Part shown: positions 41,740 through 49,708 of the stretch, in pieces
Layout: each line of letters begins with the position of its first letter
How positions within the stretch are numbered: the stretch's first letter is position 1
NCBI RefSeq assembly: GCF_001975705.1
Contig: NZ_CP015093.1
Coordinates: 1,426,001-1,490,000, forward strand
Source: Salipiger abyssi
GTDB taxonomy: Bacteria; Pseudomonadota; Alphaproteobacteria; Rhodobacterales; Rhodobacteraceae
DNA: 64,000 bases
Reading direction: 5' to 3'
Made by a program: the position numbers and the translations under genes
Notes under the pieces: model-generated
What the model was told of the DNA's origin: nothing
The model's input: the letters and a program-made list of their open reading frames with translations, nothing else
Databases searched by the model: none

Positions 41740-43799
41740 TGGTCTTGCCCCCGCTTGGTGTTGGTCAGGAGGAGGTTTCCGGCGGCATCGCAGCGGGCGG
41801 TAAAGCCCGGCGTCACGACCGTGGTCGTGTCGAACTGCTCGACCACGGCAGGGCCGGCGACGCTGTCGCCGGCGCAGAAATCCTCGCGGCGATAGACCGA
41901 GGCCTCATGCGCCTGCCCGCCGTGATAGATCGGGCGGCTGCCGATGGCGGCAATTGTCCCGGCGTCATCGCGCTGCCTTGCCGGCGGCAGCGACGGTTTC
42001 GCGCGGCGCCCGAAGACCCGCACCCGCAGCGACACCAGATCCACCGCCGCGTCGCGCTCGCTGTTGTGATAGAGCGCCTCGTAAGTGTCGTGAAACGCCT
42101 CGGCCAGCCGCTCCGGCGTCAGCGCGCCGATCTCGAGATCGGCGGGAAGCGTCACGTCCACGTCAAAGGCCTGGCCGGCATAGCGCATATTGGCCGAGCG
42201 CACGATTTCGATCCGCTCGATCATCGGGTTCTCGGCGGCGAGCGCGTCGCGGCCCTCCTGCTCCAGCTCGCCGTAAATCGCGCGCATGGTGTCTGCGTCG
42301 ATCCCGGTCAGCGGTTTGCGCAGGCTGCGGATGTAATTGTACTGGTAATCGGCGATGGTGGCACCGAGCGCGCACATGGTGCCCGGCGATGGCGGCACGA
42401 GGATCTGCCCGATCCCCACCTCCTCGGCCAGCAGACAGGCATGGGTCGGCCCCGCGCCGCCAAAGGCGATGAGCGTGAAGTCGCGGGGATCGAGCCCGCG
42501 CTTGGTCATCATCGGAAGGATGGCGCTGGTCATCGTCGCCGTGCCAAGGCGCAGGATCGCCTCCGAGGCATCTTCTGCGGAGCAGCCCAGCCGCTCCGCG
42601 ATCCGCCCCACCGCCGCAAAGGCATTCTCTGCCTTGAGGCTCAGCGAGCCTCCGGCGAACTTCCCGGCGTCGATGTAGCCCGCCACCAGATAGGCATCGG
42701 TCACCGTCGCCTCGGTGCCGCCCCGGTTATAGCAGGCCGGCCCCGGCTCGGCACCGGCGCTTTGCGGTCCGAGCTTGAGGATGCCGAAGGGATCGAACCA
42801 GGCGATGGAGCCACCGCCCGCGCCGACGGCGAACACATCCACTGTCGGCATGACGATGGGAAAATCGCCGATCTCGGCATCGGTGGAATAGACCGGCTCC
42901 TCATCGCGGATGATCGAGAAATCGGCGCTGGTGCCGCCGATATCCAGCGTCACCGCATCGCCGACACCGCTCAGCCCGGCGACATAGGCCGCCGCCACCA
43001 CACCCGAGGCCGGCCCCGAGAGCATGGTGTTCACCGGCTTGGCCTTGGCGCTCGACGCGCTCAGCACGCCGCCGTTCGACTGGGTGATCTGCAACGCGGT
43101 GTCGAGCCCGACCTCCTGCGTGTCGATCACCAGATTGTCGACATAGCGGCTCATGATCGGCTGCACATAGGCGTTGAGCGAGGCGACGCTGGCGCGCTCG
43201 TATTCGCGGATCTCGGACCAGAGATCGGAGGAGCAGGAGAGGTAGAGATCGGGGCGCGTTTCGCGGATGCGCTCGGCGAGCTGCCGCTCCACCGCGTCGC
43301 TGTTATAGGCGCCAAGCAGGCAGATCGCGACGCTCTCGATCTCGGGCGCAAGCTGCGCGATCACCGCGTCGATGGCGGCGAGCCCGGCGGAGGCATCCGC
43401 GTCGTCGCCGCGCACCGGGATCTCATAGACGTCCTGACGCGCCACGATGGTCGAGGGCAGCGACGCCTTGAGGTTGAAGATGTCCTTCTTCCGAAGCCGC
43501 GCGATTTCGAGGATGTCGCCATTGCCCTCGCTGACGATCAGCGCCGAGCGGGCGCCGCGGCGTTCCAGCACGGCGTTCAGCGCGATGGTCTGGCCATGCA
43601 CGAAATACGAAATCGCGTCGGGCGTGCTACCGACCGAGGACATCAGCTCGCTGATACCGCGCGCCACCGCGCGGGAGGGCGCGGAGGGCGTGCTGGCCAC
43701 CTTGTGGGTATGCGAAGCCCCTCCGTCCAGCGCCAACAGGCTGAGATCCGTAAAGGTCCCCCCGATGTCGATGCCAAGCTGAAAACTTACGTCGCTCAC
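41736..43799 (-). CDS. Hydantoinase A/oxoprolinase-family subunit (HyuA-like)
   Basis: 687-aa protein of the hydantoinase A family, related to the ASKHA ATPases. The N-terminal LGIDIGGTFTDLSLL is the ATP-binding start, TMLSGPASGVVAAAYVAG and DIGGTSADFS follow, and AFGGAGPTHACLLAEEVGI is the late signature. It would activate a cyclic amide or ketone with ATP for HyuB. I chose the GTG at 43799 because GGGGAGG lies 5 bp before it; the ATG at 43823 has no site and falls inside direct repeats. It is the first gene of the eight-gene operon. Confidence 0.88.
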   Translation of the reverse strand: MSDVSFQLGIDIGGTFTDLSLLALDGGASHTHKVASTPSAPSRAVARGISELMSSVGSTPDAISYFVHGQTIALNAVLERRGARSALIVSEGNGDILEIARLRKKDIFNLKASLPSTIVARQDVYEIPVRGDDADASAGLAAIDAVIAQLAPEIESVAICLLGAYNSDAVERQLAERIRETRPDLYLSCSSDLWSEIREYERASVASLNAYVQPIMSRYVDNLVIDTQEVGLDTALQITQSNGGVLSASSAKAKPVNTMLSGPASGVVAAAYVAGLSGVGDAVTLDIGGTSADFSIIRDEEPVYSTDAEIGDFPIVMPTVDVFAVGAGGGSIAWFDPFGILKLGPQSAGAEPGPACYNRGGTEATVTDAYLVAGYIDAGKFAGGSLSLKAENAFAAVGRIAERLGCSAEDASEAILRLGTATMTSAILPMMTKRGLDPRDFTLIAFGGAGPTHACLLAEEVGIGQILVPPSPGTMCALGATIADYQYNYIRSLRKPLTGIDADTMRAIYGELEQEGRDALAAENPMIERIEIVRSANMRYAGQAFDVDVTLPADLEIGALTPERLAEAFHDTYEALYHNSERDAAVDLVSLRVRVFGRRAKPSLPPARQRDDAGTIAAIGSRPIYHGGQAHEASVYRREDFCAGDSVAGPAVVEQFDTTTVVTPGFTARCDAAGNLLLTNTKRGQDQ

Positions 43800-43821
43800 A
43801 TTGTCCTCCCCGAACGTCTGC

Positions 43822-43860
43822 ATTCCCTATTTCGTAATTTGATTCCATATTTCATAATTT
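43822..43860. promoter_or_regulatory. Tandem 19-bp direct repeats upstream of hyuA
   Basis: ATTCCCTATTTCGTAATTT (43822-43840) and ATTCCATATTTCATAATTT (43842-43860) match at 17 of 19 positions with a 20-bp period, about two helical turns. They lie 23-61 bp upstream of the hyuA GTG. This is a plausible regulator site, for example for an IclR-type protein; the nearest such gene is at 46949. Confidence 0.6.
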
Positions 43861-44154
43861 CGGTCAACCGGAGTCGCCGGGGAGGGACGCAGAAAACATG
43901 TACCGAGGATGCGGCGAAAGCCGCGCCAGAGAGGATCGGGGAGGCTATAACACCCTGGAAAATAGTGACTTTATCAAAAGGTGAAGGCCACAGACACGCG
44001 AGGGCGACACCGCCGCCCGCCGCGACCGCAGCTCCCGCCATGGCGGTTACGCTCTTGTTCGATTTTCGCGTAACGTGTGGGAGGGCGGCGGTGCCGCCCC
44101 CTTGCAGGGATGTGTGCCGGAATGCCTCCATGCCCGTCTCCCCGCCCCGGTGCC
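43861..44154. other. Gap between nadC and the hyuA promoter
   Basis: No gene found. The stretch contains GTTACGC / GCGTAAC (44046-44052 and 44068-44074) and GGGCGGC / GCCGCCC (44083-44089 and 44093-44099) inverted repeats. The second could be a weak hairpin terminator for nadC but has no T run. The hyuA promoter should lie at the 43.9-kb end. Confidence 0.45.
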
Positions 44155-45006
44155 TCAGAAATCCAGCCCGAGATCGACGGTGCCCGCCGAATGTGTGAGC
44201 GCGCCGGAGGAGATGTAATCGACCCCCGTCGCGGCGATCTCGGCCAGCCGGTCGAGTCGGACATTGCCGCTCGCTTCGGTCTTCATGCGACCGCCGATCC
44301 GGCGCACCGCCTCGGCCATGTCCTCGGTGGTCATATTGTCGAACAGCACCGCTGCCGCGCCGCCGACCTCCAGCACCGCGTCGAGCTGCTCCAGACCGTC
44401 GATTTCGATCTCGACCACCACCATATGGCCGACATTGCGCTGGACGGCCTCCAGCACCGGGCGCACACCGCCCGCCGCCGCGATGTGGTTGTCCTTGATC
44501 AGGATCGCGTCCGAGAGCGAGAAGCGGTGATTGAAGCCGCCGCCATGCAGCACCGCGAGCTTTTCCAGGATCTTCAGGCCCGGCGTGGTCTTGCGGGTGC
44601 AGGTGATCCGCGTGCCGGTGCCCTCGACGGCGCGCACGTAGGACTGCGTCAGCGTCGCGGTGCCGGAAAGACGCCCGGCGAAATTCAGCGCGACCCGCTC
44701 CGCCGCGAGGATGGAGGCAGCGTTGCCGTTGATGCTCATCAGTCGGTCGCCGGGTTTGCCGGCGGTGCCGTCGGGGATCTCGATCTCGACCTCAAGGCTC
44801 GGGTCGATCAGCCGGAACGCCAAAGCTGCGGCCTGCATGCCGGAGACCACCGCCTCCTGCCGCGCATTGAGACTGGCGCGGTATTGCCGACCCGCCGGCA
44901 GCACCGAGCGCGTGGTCACATCGCCGCCGGCACCGAGATCTTCCATGATCGCGTTGCGGATCGCGGGTTCGAGAATGATGTCAGGGACGGGTTCGAAATT
45001 CGGCAC
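44155..45006 (-). CDS. nadC: Nicotinate-nucleotide (quinolinate) pyrophosphorylase
   Basis: 283-aa type II phosphoribosyltransferase. Diagnostic blocks are ITCTRKTTPGLKILEKLAVLHGGGFNHRFSLSDAILIKDNHI and the C-terminal AEIAATGVDYISSGALTHSA. It converts quinolinate and PRPP to nicotinate mononucleotide. The GTG at 45006 has a GAGGA site; upstream in-frame codons are not conserved. No nadA or nadB is nearby. It follows an aldehyde dehydrogenase gene with ~196 bp between, and may share its promoter. ModD-type relatives have similar motifs, but no molybdate genes are here. Confidence 0.88.
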   Translation of the reverse strand: MPNFEPVPDIILEPAIRNAIMEDLGAGGDVTTRSVLPAGRQYRASLNARQEAVVSGMQAAALAFRLIDPSLEVEIEIPDGTAGKPGDRLMSINGNAASILAAERVALNFAGRLSGTATLTQSYVRAVEGTGTRITCTRKTTPGLKILEKLAVLHGGGFNHRFSLSDAILIKDNHIAAAGGVRPVLEAVQRNVGHMVVVEIEIDGLEQLDAVLEVGGAAAVLFDNMTTEDMAEAVRRIGGRMKTEASGNVRLDRLAEIAATGVDYISSGALTHSAGTVDLGLDF

Positions 45007-45202
45007 GGAATGGTCCTCTTGGTTGGGTAGCTGCGGATCCGCGCACCGGACCTTCGGAACCTCAGTCGCAAGACGGGGTCGTTCGATGGTGCGCCTGCCA
45101 TCCGGCAGGAAGGGGACACCGTTTCGGGACCGCACAACGCTCCCGATCCCCGCGCCTGCCGGATATTGCAGGGCGGAGCCGCTTCGCCCCGCCCTGCCAA
45201 TG

Positions 45203-46684
45203 TCACTGACCGGCCAGGTTGATGTGGACGTTCTTCTCGTGGGTGAAGGAGATCAGCTCGCCGATGCCCTCCTCGCGCCCGATGCCCGATTGCTTGACGC
45301 CGCCGAAGGGCGCGCCGAGGAAATGCCGCCCGACCTCGTTGATCCAGACAAAGCCCGCCTCGACCCGCGACGCGGCGCGGTGCGCGGTGGCCAGATCGCG
45401 CGTCCAGATCGCGCAGGTGAGGCCAAGCTCCAGCCCGTTGACCTCCTCGAGCATGGCGCTCTCCTCGCGCCATTTGCGGACGGCGAGCACCGGGCCGAAG
45501 ATCTCTTCGCGGGCGATGGTCATCTCGGGGGTCACATCGGCAAAGATCGTCGGCGCGATGAAGCACCCATCGGCAAGGTCGCCATCGGTGACCGCATGGC
45601 CGCCGGTGACAGCGCGGGCGCCTTCGCTTTTGGCGCTTTCGATATAGCCCATCACCCGGTCGAACTGGGTGCGGCTGACGATGGCGCCCATGGTGGTCTC
45701 GGGATCGGTGGGAATGCCCGGCTTGTAGCGCGCGATCTTGTCAGCCACGTAGGACAGCACTTCGTCGTGGATGTCCTCGTGCAGGAAGGCGCGGCTGGTC
45801 GAGCCGCAGGACTGGCCGCACCAGCCGAAATTCATCCCCGCGACAAGCGCGTCGGCGATCTTTTCGGGCTTGCTGTCGGGATAGGCGATCAGGGCGTTCT
45901 TGCCGCCAAGCTCCAGCAGCACCGGCTTGACCGTGGCGCTGGCGCTTTTCATCACCGCGCGCCCGGCGGGAACCGAGCCGATCAGCGTGACCTTGGCCAC
46001 GTCCGGATGCTCCGCCAGCCCGGCGCCGGCCTCGACACCGCCGGGCAACACGCTGAACACGCCCTTGGGCAGCAGCCCGTCGACGATTTCGGCCAGACGC
46101 AGCGCCGAGAGCGGCGCCTGCACCGGCGGCTTGATGATGACCGCATTGCCCGCCGCAAGCGGCGCCGCCATCTTGCCGCCGCAGAACATGAACGGGTGGT
46201 TGAAGGCCAGGATCCGCGCCACCACACCCAGCGGCTCGCGCAGGGTCATGTTCACCCGCTCGGCGCCCATCGGAATGGTGTCGCCCTTCATCTCGGTAAC
46301 GAGACCGGCAAAGAGATCCATCTGCGCGGCGGCAATGGCGGCGTCGCCGCGCATCTCGGTATAGGGGTTGCCGCAATTGGCCGAGTCGATCATCGCCAGC
46401 TCGTCGCCATGCTTGCGCAGCAGCGCGGCGATTTCCTTGAGGATGCGGGCACGCTCCAGCGGCGGCACGTCGCGCCATTCCAGAAAGCCCTTGCGCGCGG
46501 CGGCAACCGCGGCGTCGACATCGTCGCGCCCGGCTGTGGCCACCGGAGTCAGCACACGGCCCGTCGCCGGGTTCAGCGTGTCGTCATAAACTCCGCCCAA
46601 CGGCTTGTGCCAGACGCCGCCGAAATAGAGATCGGCGTGCTGTGGCAGCACCTGTTCGATATCGAAATTCAAACTGTCCGGCAC
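45203..46684 (-). CDS. NAD(P)-dependent aldehyde dehydrogenase
   Basis: 493-aa aldehyde dehydrogenase of normal length. The catalytic Glu is in LLELGGKNALIAYPDS and the catalytic Cys in GQSCGSTSRAFLHEDI. The coenzyme site is around AFNHPFMFCGGKMAAPLAAGN. It is related to betaine/benzaldehyde/vanillin-type enzymes. I chose the GTG at 46684 because GGGAGGA precedes it; an ATG at 46744 would place the regulatory palindrome inside the coding region. The substrate is probably an aldehyde formed by the local pathways, for example the product of the ThDP decarboxylase (inference). Confidence 0.88.
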   Translation of the reverse strand: MPDSLNFDIEQVLPQHADLYFGGVWHKPLGGVYDDTLNPATGRVLTPVATAGRDDVDAAVAAARKGFLEWRDVPPLERARILKEIAALLRKHGDELAMIDSANCGNPYTEMRGDAAIAAAQMDLFAGLVTEMKGDTIPMGAERVNMTLREPLGVVARILAFNHPFMFCGGKMAAPLAAGNAVIIKPPVQAPLSALRLAEIVDGLLPKGVFSVLPGGVEAGAGLAEHPDVAKVTLIGSVPAGRAVMKSASATVKPVLLELGGKNALIAYPDSKPEKIADALVAGMNFGWCGQSCGSTSRAFLHEDIHDEVLSYVADKIARYKPGIPTDPETTMGAIVSRTQFDRVMGYIESAKSEGARAVTGGHAVTDGDLADGCFIAPTIFADVTPEMTIAREEIFGPVLAVRKWREESAMLEEVNGLELGLTCAIWTRDLATAHRAASRVEAGFVWINEVGRHFLGAPFGGVKQSGIGREEGIGELISFTHEKNVHINLAGQ

Positions 46685-46722
46685 GATAGCTTCCTCCCAT
46701 CCGTCGTTGACTTCGAAATAAC

Positions 46723-46734
46723 TTAGATCTCTAA
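46723..46734. promoter_or_regulatory. TTAG-N4-CTAA palindrome upstream of the aldehyde dehydrogenase
   Basis: TTAGATCTCTAA, an exact match of all eight fixed positions, 39-50 bp upstream of the GTG start at 46684. The position fits repression at the promoter. Confidence 0.65.
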
Positions 46735-46948
46735 TAGATGTCAAGCAGCCGCATCTTTTCTCTGCGGTGGCAGCCAGCTTCGCATCGCCGGCAAATCGCG
46801 CTCTGATGCGCCGGGCCGCAGGCTTGACCGCGCGGGCCGATCAAGTGCAGGACTCGATATCGGACCGGAGGCGACCATCGCGGCGACGCGCTCCAAAGCG
46901 GGCGAAACGATCAGACGCTGGCAAGAACGAAGAACAAAGGAAGACAGT

Positions 46949-47740
46949 GTGGAAGCAAAAGGCAGCCCCCGCCAGCATGTGCAATCGGTCGTCGTCGGTG
47001 CGCGGCTTCTGGAGGCGCTCGCCCGGCAGAACGACGCCATGTCGCTCTCGGCAATCGCCAAGGTCGCTGACATGGCGCCGGCAAAGGCCCACCGCTACCT
47101 CGCGGGCTTCATCGAAACAGGGCTGATCACGCAGAGCGAAACCACCGGGCTTTACGATCTCGGGCCGCTCTCCCTCGATCTCGGGCTTGCGGCGATCCGG
47201 CGGCTCGACGTGGTGGAGCTGGCCTATCCGCTGATGGTCGCGCTGCGCGAAGAGACCGGCGAGACCACTTCGCTCTCGGTCTGGGGCAATTTCGGCGCCA
47301 CGCTGGTGCGCTGGGTGCCGAGCAACGCGCCGGTGAACATCACGGTGAATGTGGGCTCTGTTCTGCCCCTGCTGACCTCATCGAACGGCCGCGCCTTTGC
47401 AGCGCATCTGCCGGCGGAGATGGTCGAGCCGCTGATCGAAAAGGAACTGGCCGAGAATGCGCCCGCGCTGGCGGCGGCGGGCATAGAGACGCGCGCGGAT
47501 GTCGAGCACATCCTGCAACCGGTGCGCGAGACCGGCATCGCCGCCGCAGTCGGGCTGGTGGTGCCCGCCATCGCCTCGCTGAGCTGCCCGATCTTCGACC
47601 GCACCAATTCGGTGGTCGCCGTGGTCACGATTGTCGGCATCACCGGCATGATCTCGACCGAGGCGGACAGCCCGGTCTCAATGAAACTCCGCGACACAGC
47701 ACAGCGGATTTCGGAAATGCTCGGCGCCCGGACGGGCTGA
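46949..47740 (+). CDS. IclR family transcriptional regulator
   Basis: 263-aa protein. The N-terminal winged helix-turn-helix is QSVVVGARLLEALARQNDAMSLSAIAKVADMAPAKAHRYLAGFIETGLI. The C-terminal ligand-binding domain includes ETTSLSVWGNFGATLVRWV and GLVVPAIASLSCPIFDRTNSVVAVVTIVG. The GTG start has an AGGA site. It is divergent from the aldehyde dehydrogenase/nadC unit and the closest IclR gene to the hyuAB operon, so it may control either one. Confidence 0.9.
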   Translation: MEAKGSPRQHVQSVVVGARLLEALARQNDAMSLSAIAKVADMAPAKAHRYLAGFIETGLITQSETTGLYDLGPLSLDLGLAAIRRLDVVELAYPLMVALREETGETTSLSVWGNFGATLVRWVPSNAPVNITVNVGSVLPLLTSSNGRAFAAHLPAEMVEPLIEKELAENAPALAAAGIETRADVEHILQPVRETGIAAAVGLVVPAIASLSCPIFDRTNSVVAVVTIVGITGMISTEADSPVSMKLRDTAQRISEMLGARTG

Positions 47741-47850
47741 GGGCCGCACGGGCCGTTTATCATCACCCACAACCTCAGATAGCAGGAAAGTGCCATCGCA
47801 AGGTGCTGAGAGGGTGTCGCAAGCTCTTGGCAAGATCGTTCTTTATTGAT

Positions 47851-47862
47851 TTAGTCACCTAA
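47851..47862. promoter_or_regulatory. TTAG-N4-CTAA palindrome overlapping the MarR start codon
   Basis: TTAGTCACCTAA. All eight fixed positions match, and the last A is the first base of the MarR ATG at 47862. Binding here would block expression of the gene itself, as expected for autorepression. Confidence 0.6.
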
Positions 47863-48392
47863 TGAACGAACAGTCGACATGCTCCGGCCCATCCCTCGAG
47901 TCGTCCCGCGGCGAAGAACGCCTGGCGCGGCTCGTTCGCCTTGCCGCGCGCGGCTTCAACCGCTCGCTTCAGATCCGCCTGAACACCCAGAACGTGACCT
48001 TTGGGCAGTGGATCTTTCTGCGCATCCTGTGGAACGAGGACGGGCTGTCGCAGCGCGAGCTGAGCGAACGTGCACACCTAACCGAGCCGACCGCGCATAC
48101 CGCCCTGCTCCGCATGGAAGAGCTCGGCTATATCGTGCGCCGGAACATCGAGGGCAACAAACGCCGTCAGCACGCCTTTCTGACCGAGCGCGGCTGGGAG
48201 CTGCGCGACCAGCTGGAGCCGCTCGCGGTCGAGGCCAATGATCTGGCCGTCGCGGGGCTGACCGAGGATGAGCAGCGTATCCTGCGCAAGGCGCTGGCGA
48301 CGATGATCCGCAATCTCGAACAGGACGAGCTGGACGCGGCGCAGCGCGGCATGCGCATGCCACCGACCAAGGGGAAGAGCGCGCCGGAATAG
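47862..48392 (+). CDS. MarR family transcriptional regulator
   Basis: 176-aa winged-helix protein. The DNA-binding part is FGQWIFLRILWNEDGLSQRELSERAHLTEPTAHTALLRMEELGYIVRR with wing NKRRQHAFLTERG; helical ends form the dimer interface. The start codon overlaps a TTAG-N4-CTAA palindrome that recurs before six other transcription units here, so it is the best candidate for the regional regulator (inference). No SD is evident before the ATG, which may mean a leaderless message. Convergent with the TAXI binding protein gene. Confidence 0.9.
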   Translation: MNEQSTCSGPSLESSRGEERLARLVRLAARGFNRSLQIRLNTQNVTFGQWIFLRILWNEDGLSQRELSERAHLTEPTAHTALLRMEELGYIVRRNIEGNKRRQHAFLTERGWELRDQLEPLAVEANDLAVAGLTEDEQRILRKALATMIRNLEQDELDAAQRGMRMPPTKGKSAPE

Positions 48393-48408
48393 ACCGGACA
48401 AACGCAAA

Positions 48409-48446
48409 CCGGCGCCCGGTTGTCCCGCGCGCCGGCTCTTGTTTTC
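48409..48446. terminator. Terminator hairpin between convergent MarR and TAXI genes
   Basis: CCGGCGC (48409-48415) pairs with GCGCCGG (48429-48435), followed by CTCTTGTTTTC on the + strand. It lies 17 bp after the MarR stop. Confidence 0.6.
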
Positions 48447-48458
48447 AGGGAAAAGCCC

Positions 48459-49448
48459 TTATTCCAGAAGGCCCAGTTCCTCATAGGCCCGCTTTGCGCC
48501 GGGATGGAACGGCAGCGTCTTTTGCGAGACTAGGAGCTCGGGCGTAAGCTGTTTCATCGCACTGTGCACCGAGCGGATCTCGTCGATATTCGTGGCGATA
48601 TCCTTGGCCAGCGTATAGGCGGTTTCCTCGGGCATCGTGTCGGTGGTGACCAGCAGCGCGCCAAGGGCGAGCGTGTCGATGGGCTCGGCCTGGTTGGTAT
48701 AGCTGCCGCCCGGGATCTCGTAAGATACGGTGCCGAATTTATCATTGGTCTTCTCGATGATCTCCTGCGGGATATCGAGCAGCACCACATCGGCGTTCTT
48801 GTCGACGCTCAGGAAGGACGAGTGACCGACAAAGATGCCGTTGATCACCATGTCGATCCGGCCATCGGTCATCAGGTCGGCCTGCTGCGCAGAGCCGCCA
48901 CGCACCATGACGCCGCCATTCCCCTCGATGGTCTCTTCGTCAAAGCCCGCCTCGTCGAGAATATAGGTGGTGATATTGGCGACGATATTGCCGGCGTTGT
49001 TGTTGCCGACGCGGATCGCGGCGCCGGATTTCGCCAGATCGTCGAGGCTGTCGATATCGTATTCGTCGGCGATGGATTTCCGCAGGAAGAAATGCATCGG
49101 CGCCCAGTTGTACATATAGCCGATTGCCTGAAGCCCGGTGATCGGGCCCTTGAACGGGTCTTCGCCGTCAAGCGCCAGCTTGACCTCGGCATCATGGGCC
49201 AGGCCCAGATCGGTGCGGTTGCCCGAAAGCAGGGCGATATTCGCAAATCCGCCGCCGGTCGCCTGATAGGTGACGACCCCGTCGGAATCGGATGTTTTCA
49301 CCGCCCGGTCGATCCCCGCGCCCAGCAGCGACCAGAGCCCCGACGGGTTCCCCCCGGACAGCGTGACATTGAGGCTTTCCGCAGTGGCTCCGCTGCCCAT
49401 GACACAGATGCCGATGGCAGCAAGAAACGTTGCTACTTTGGTTTTCAT
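48459..49448 (-). CDS. TAXI-family TRAP transporter substrate-binding protein
   Basis: 329-aa periplasmic protein. The signal peptide MKTKVATFLAAIGICVMGSG ends near ATA-ES. TAXI-type blocks follow: NVTLSGGNPSGLWSLLGAGIDRAV, TYQATGGGFANIALLSGNRTDLGLAHDAEV and GGVMVRGGSAQQADLMTDGRIDMVINGIFVGH. The SD is AGGGAGG. No permease gene is adjacent; the fused permease at 30268 is of the type that works with TAXI proteins, and both have the same operator-like palindrome. Confidence 0.9.
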   Translation of the reverse strand: MKTKVATFLAAIGICVMGSGATAESLNVTLSGGNPSGLWSLLGAGIDRAVKTSDSDGVVTYQATGGGFANIALLSGNRTDLGLAHDAEVKLALDGEDPFKGPITGLQAIGYMYNWAPMHFFLRKSIADEYDIDSLDDLAKSGAAIRVGNNNAGNIVANITTYILDEAGFDEETIEGNGGVMVRGGSAQQADLMTDGRIDMVINGIFVGHSSFLSVDKNADVVLLDIPQEIIEKTNDKFGTVSYEIPGGSYTNQAEPIDTLALGALLVTTDTMPEETAYTLAKDIATNIDEIRSVHSAMKQLTPELLVSQKTLPFHPGAKRAYEELGLLE

Positions 49449-49487
49449 ATAGTCCTCCCTCTCAAACGCAGCACAGACACCAAATGA

Positions 49488-49513
49488 TGAGATCTCTAAC
49501 ATTAGATATCTAT
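49488..49513. promoter_or_regulatory. Tandem TTAG-N4-CTAA-like palindromes upstream of the TAXI gene
   Basis: TGAGATCTCTAA (49488-49499) and TTAGATATCTAT (49502-49513), each with one mismatch to the motif and 14 bp apart centre to centre. They lie 40-65 bp upstream of the start codon at 49448. Confidence 0.55.
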
Positions 49514-49708
49514 GTTACATCCTTTTTATATCTTCGCCTCCGCGCTCCGTCAACGACCAAGTTTTCGCATCATTATCAAATAATTTCAGATAGATAACAT
49601 GAAAAAATGCAGCAAGAGCGCGCCGTCGCTCCGCCGGCGCGCTCTTGCGTTCAAGCACGATACAGCCGGCTCTCGCAGCGTCGAAGCGCCCCGCCCGCCG
49701 GCAGTGAC

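Noticed and set aside
39727..44198. Two long + strand frames opposite hyuA and hyuB
   Set aside because: Antisense to genes with clear family motifs and tight operon overlaps. The translations show no recognisable domain.
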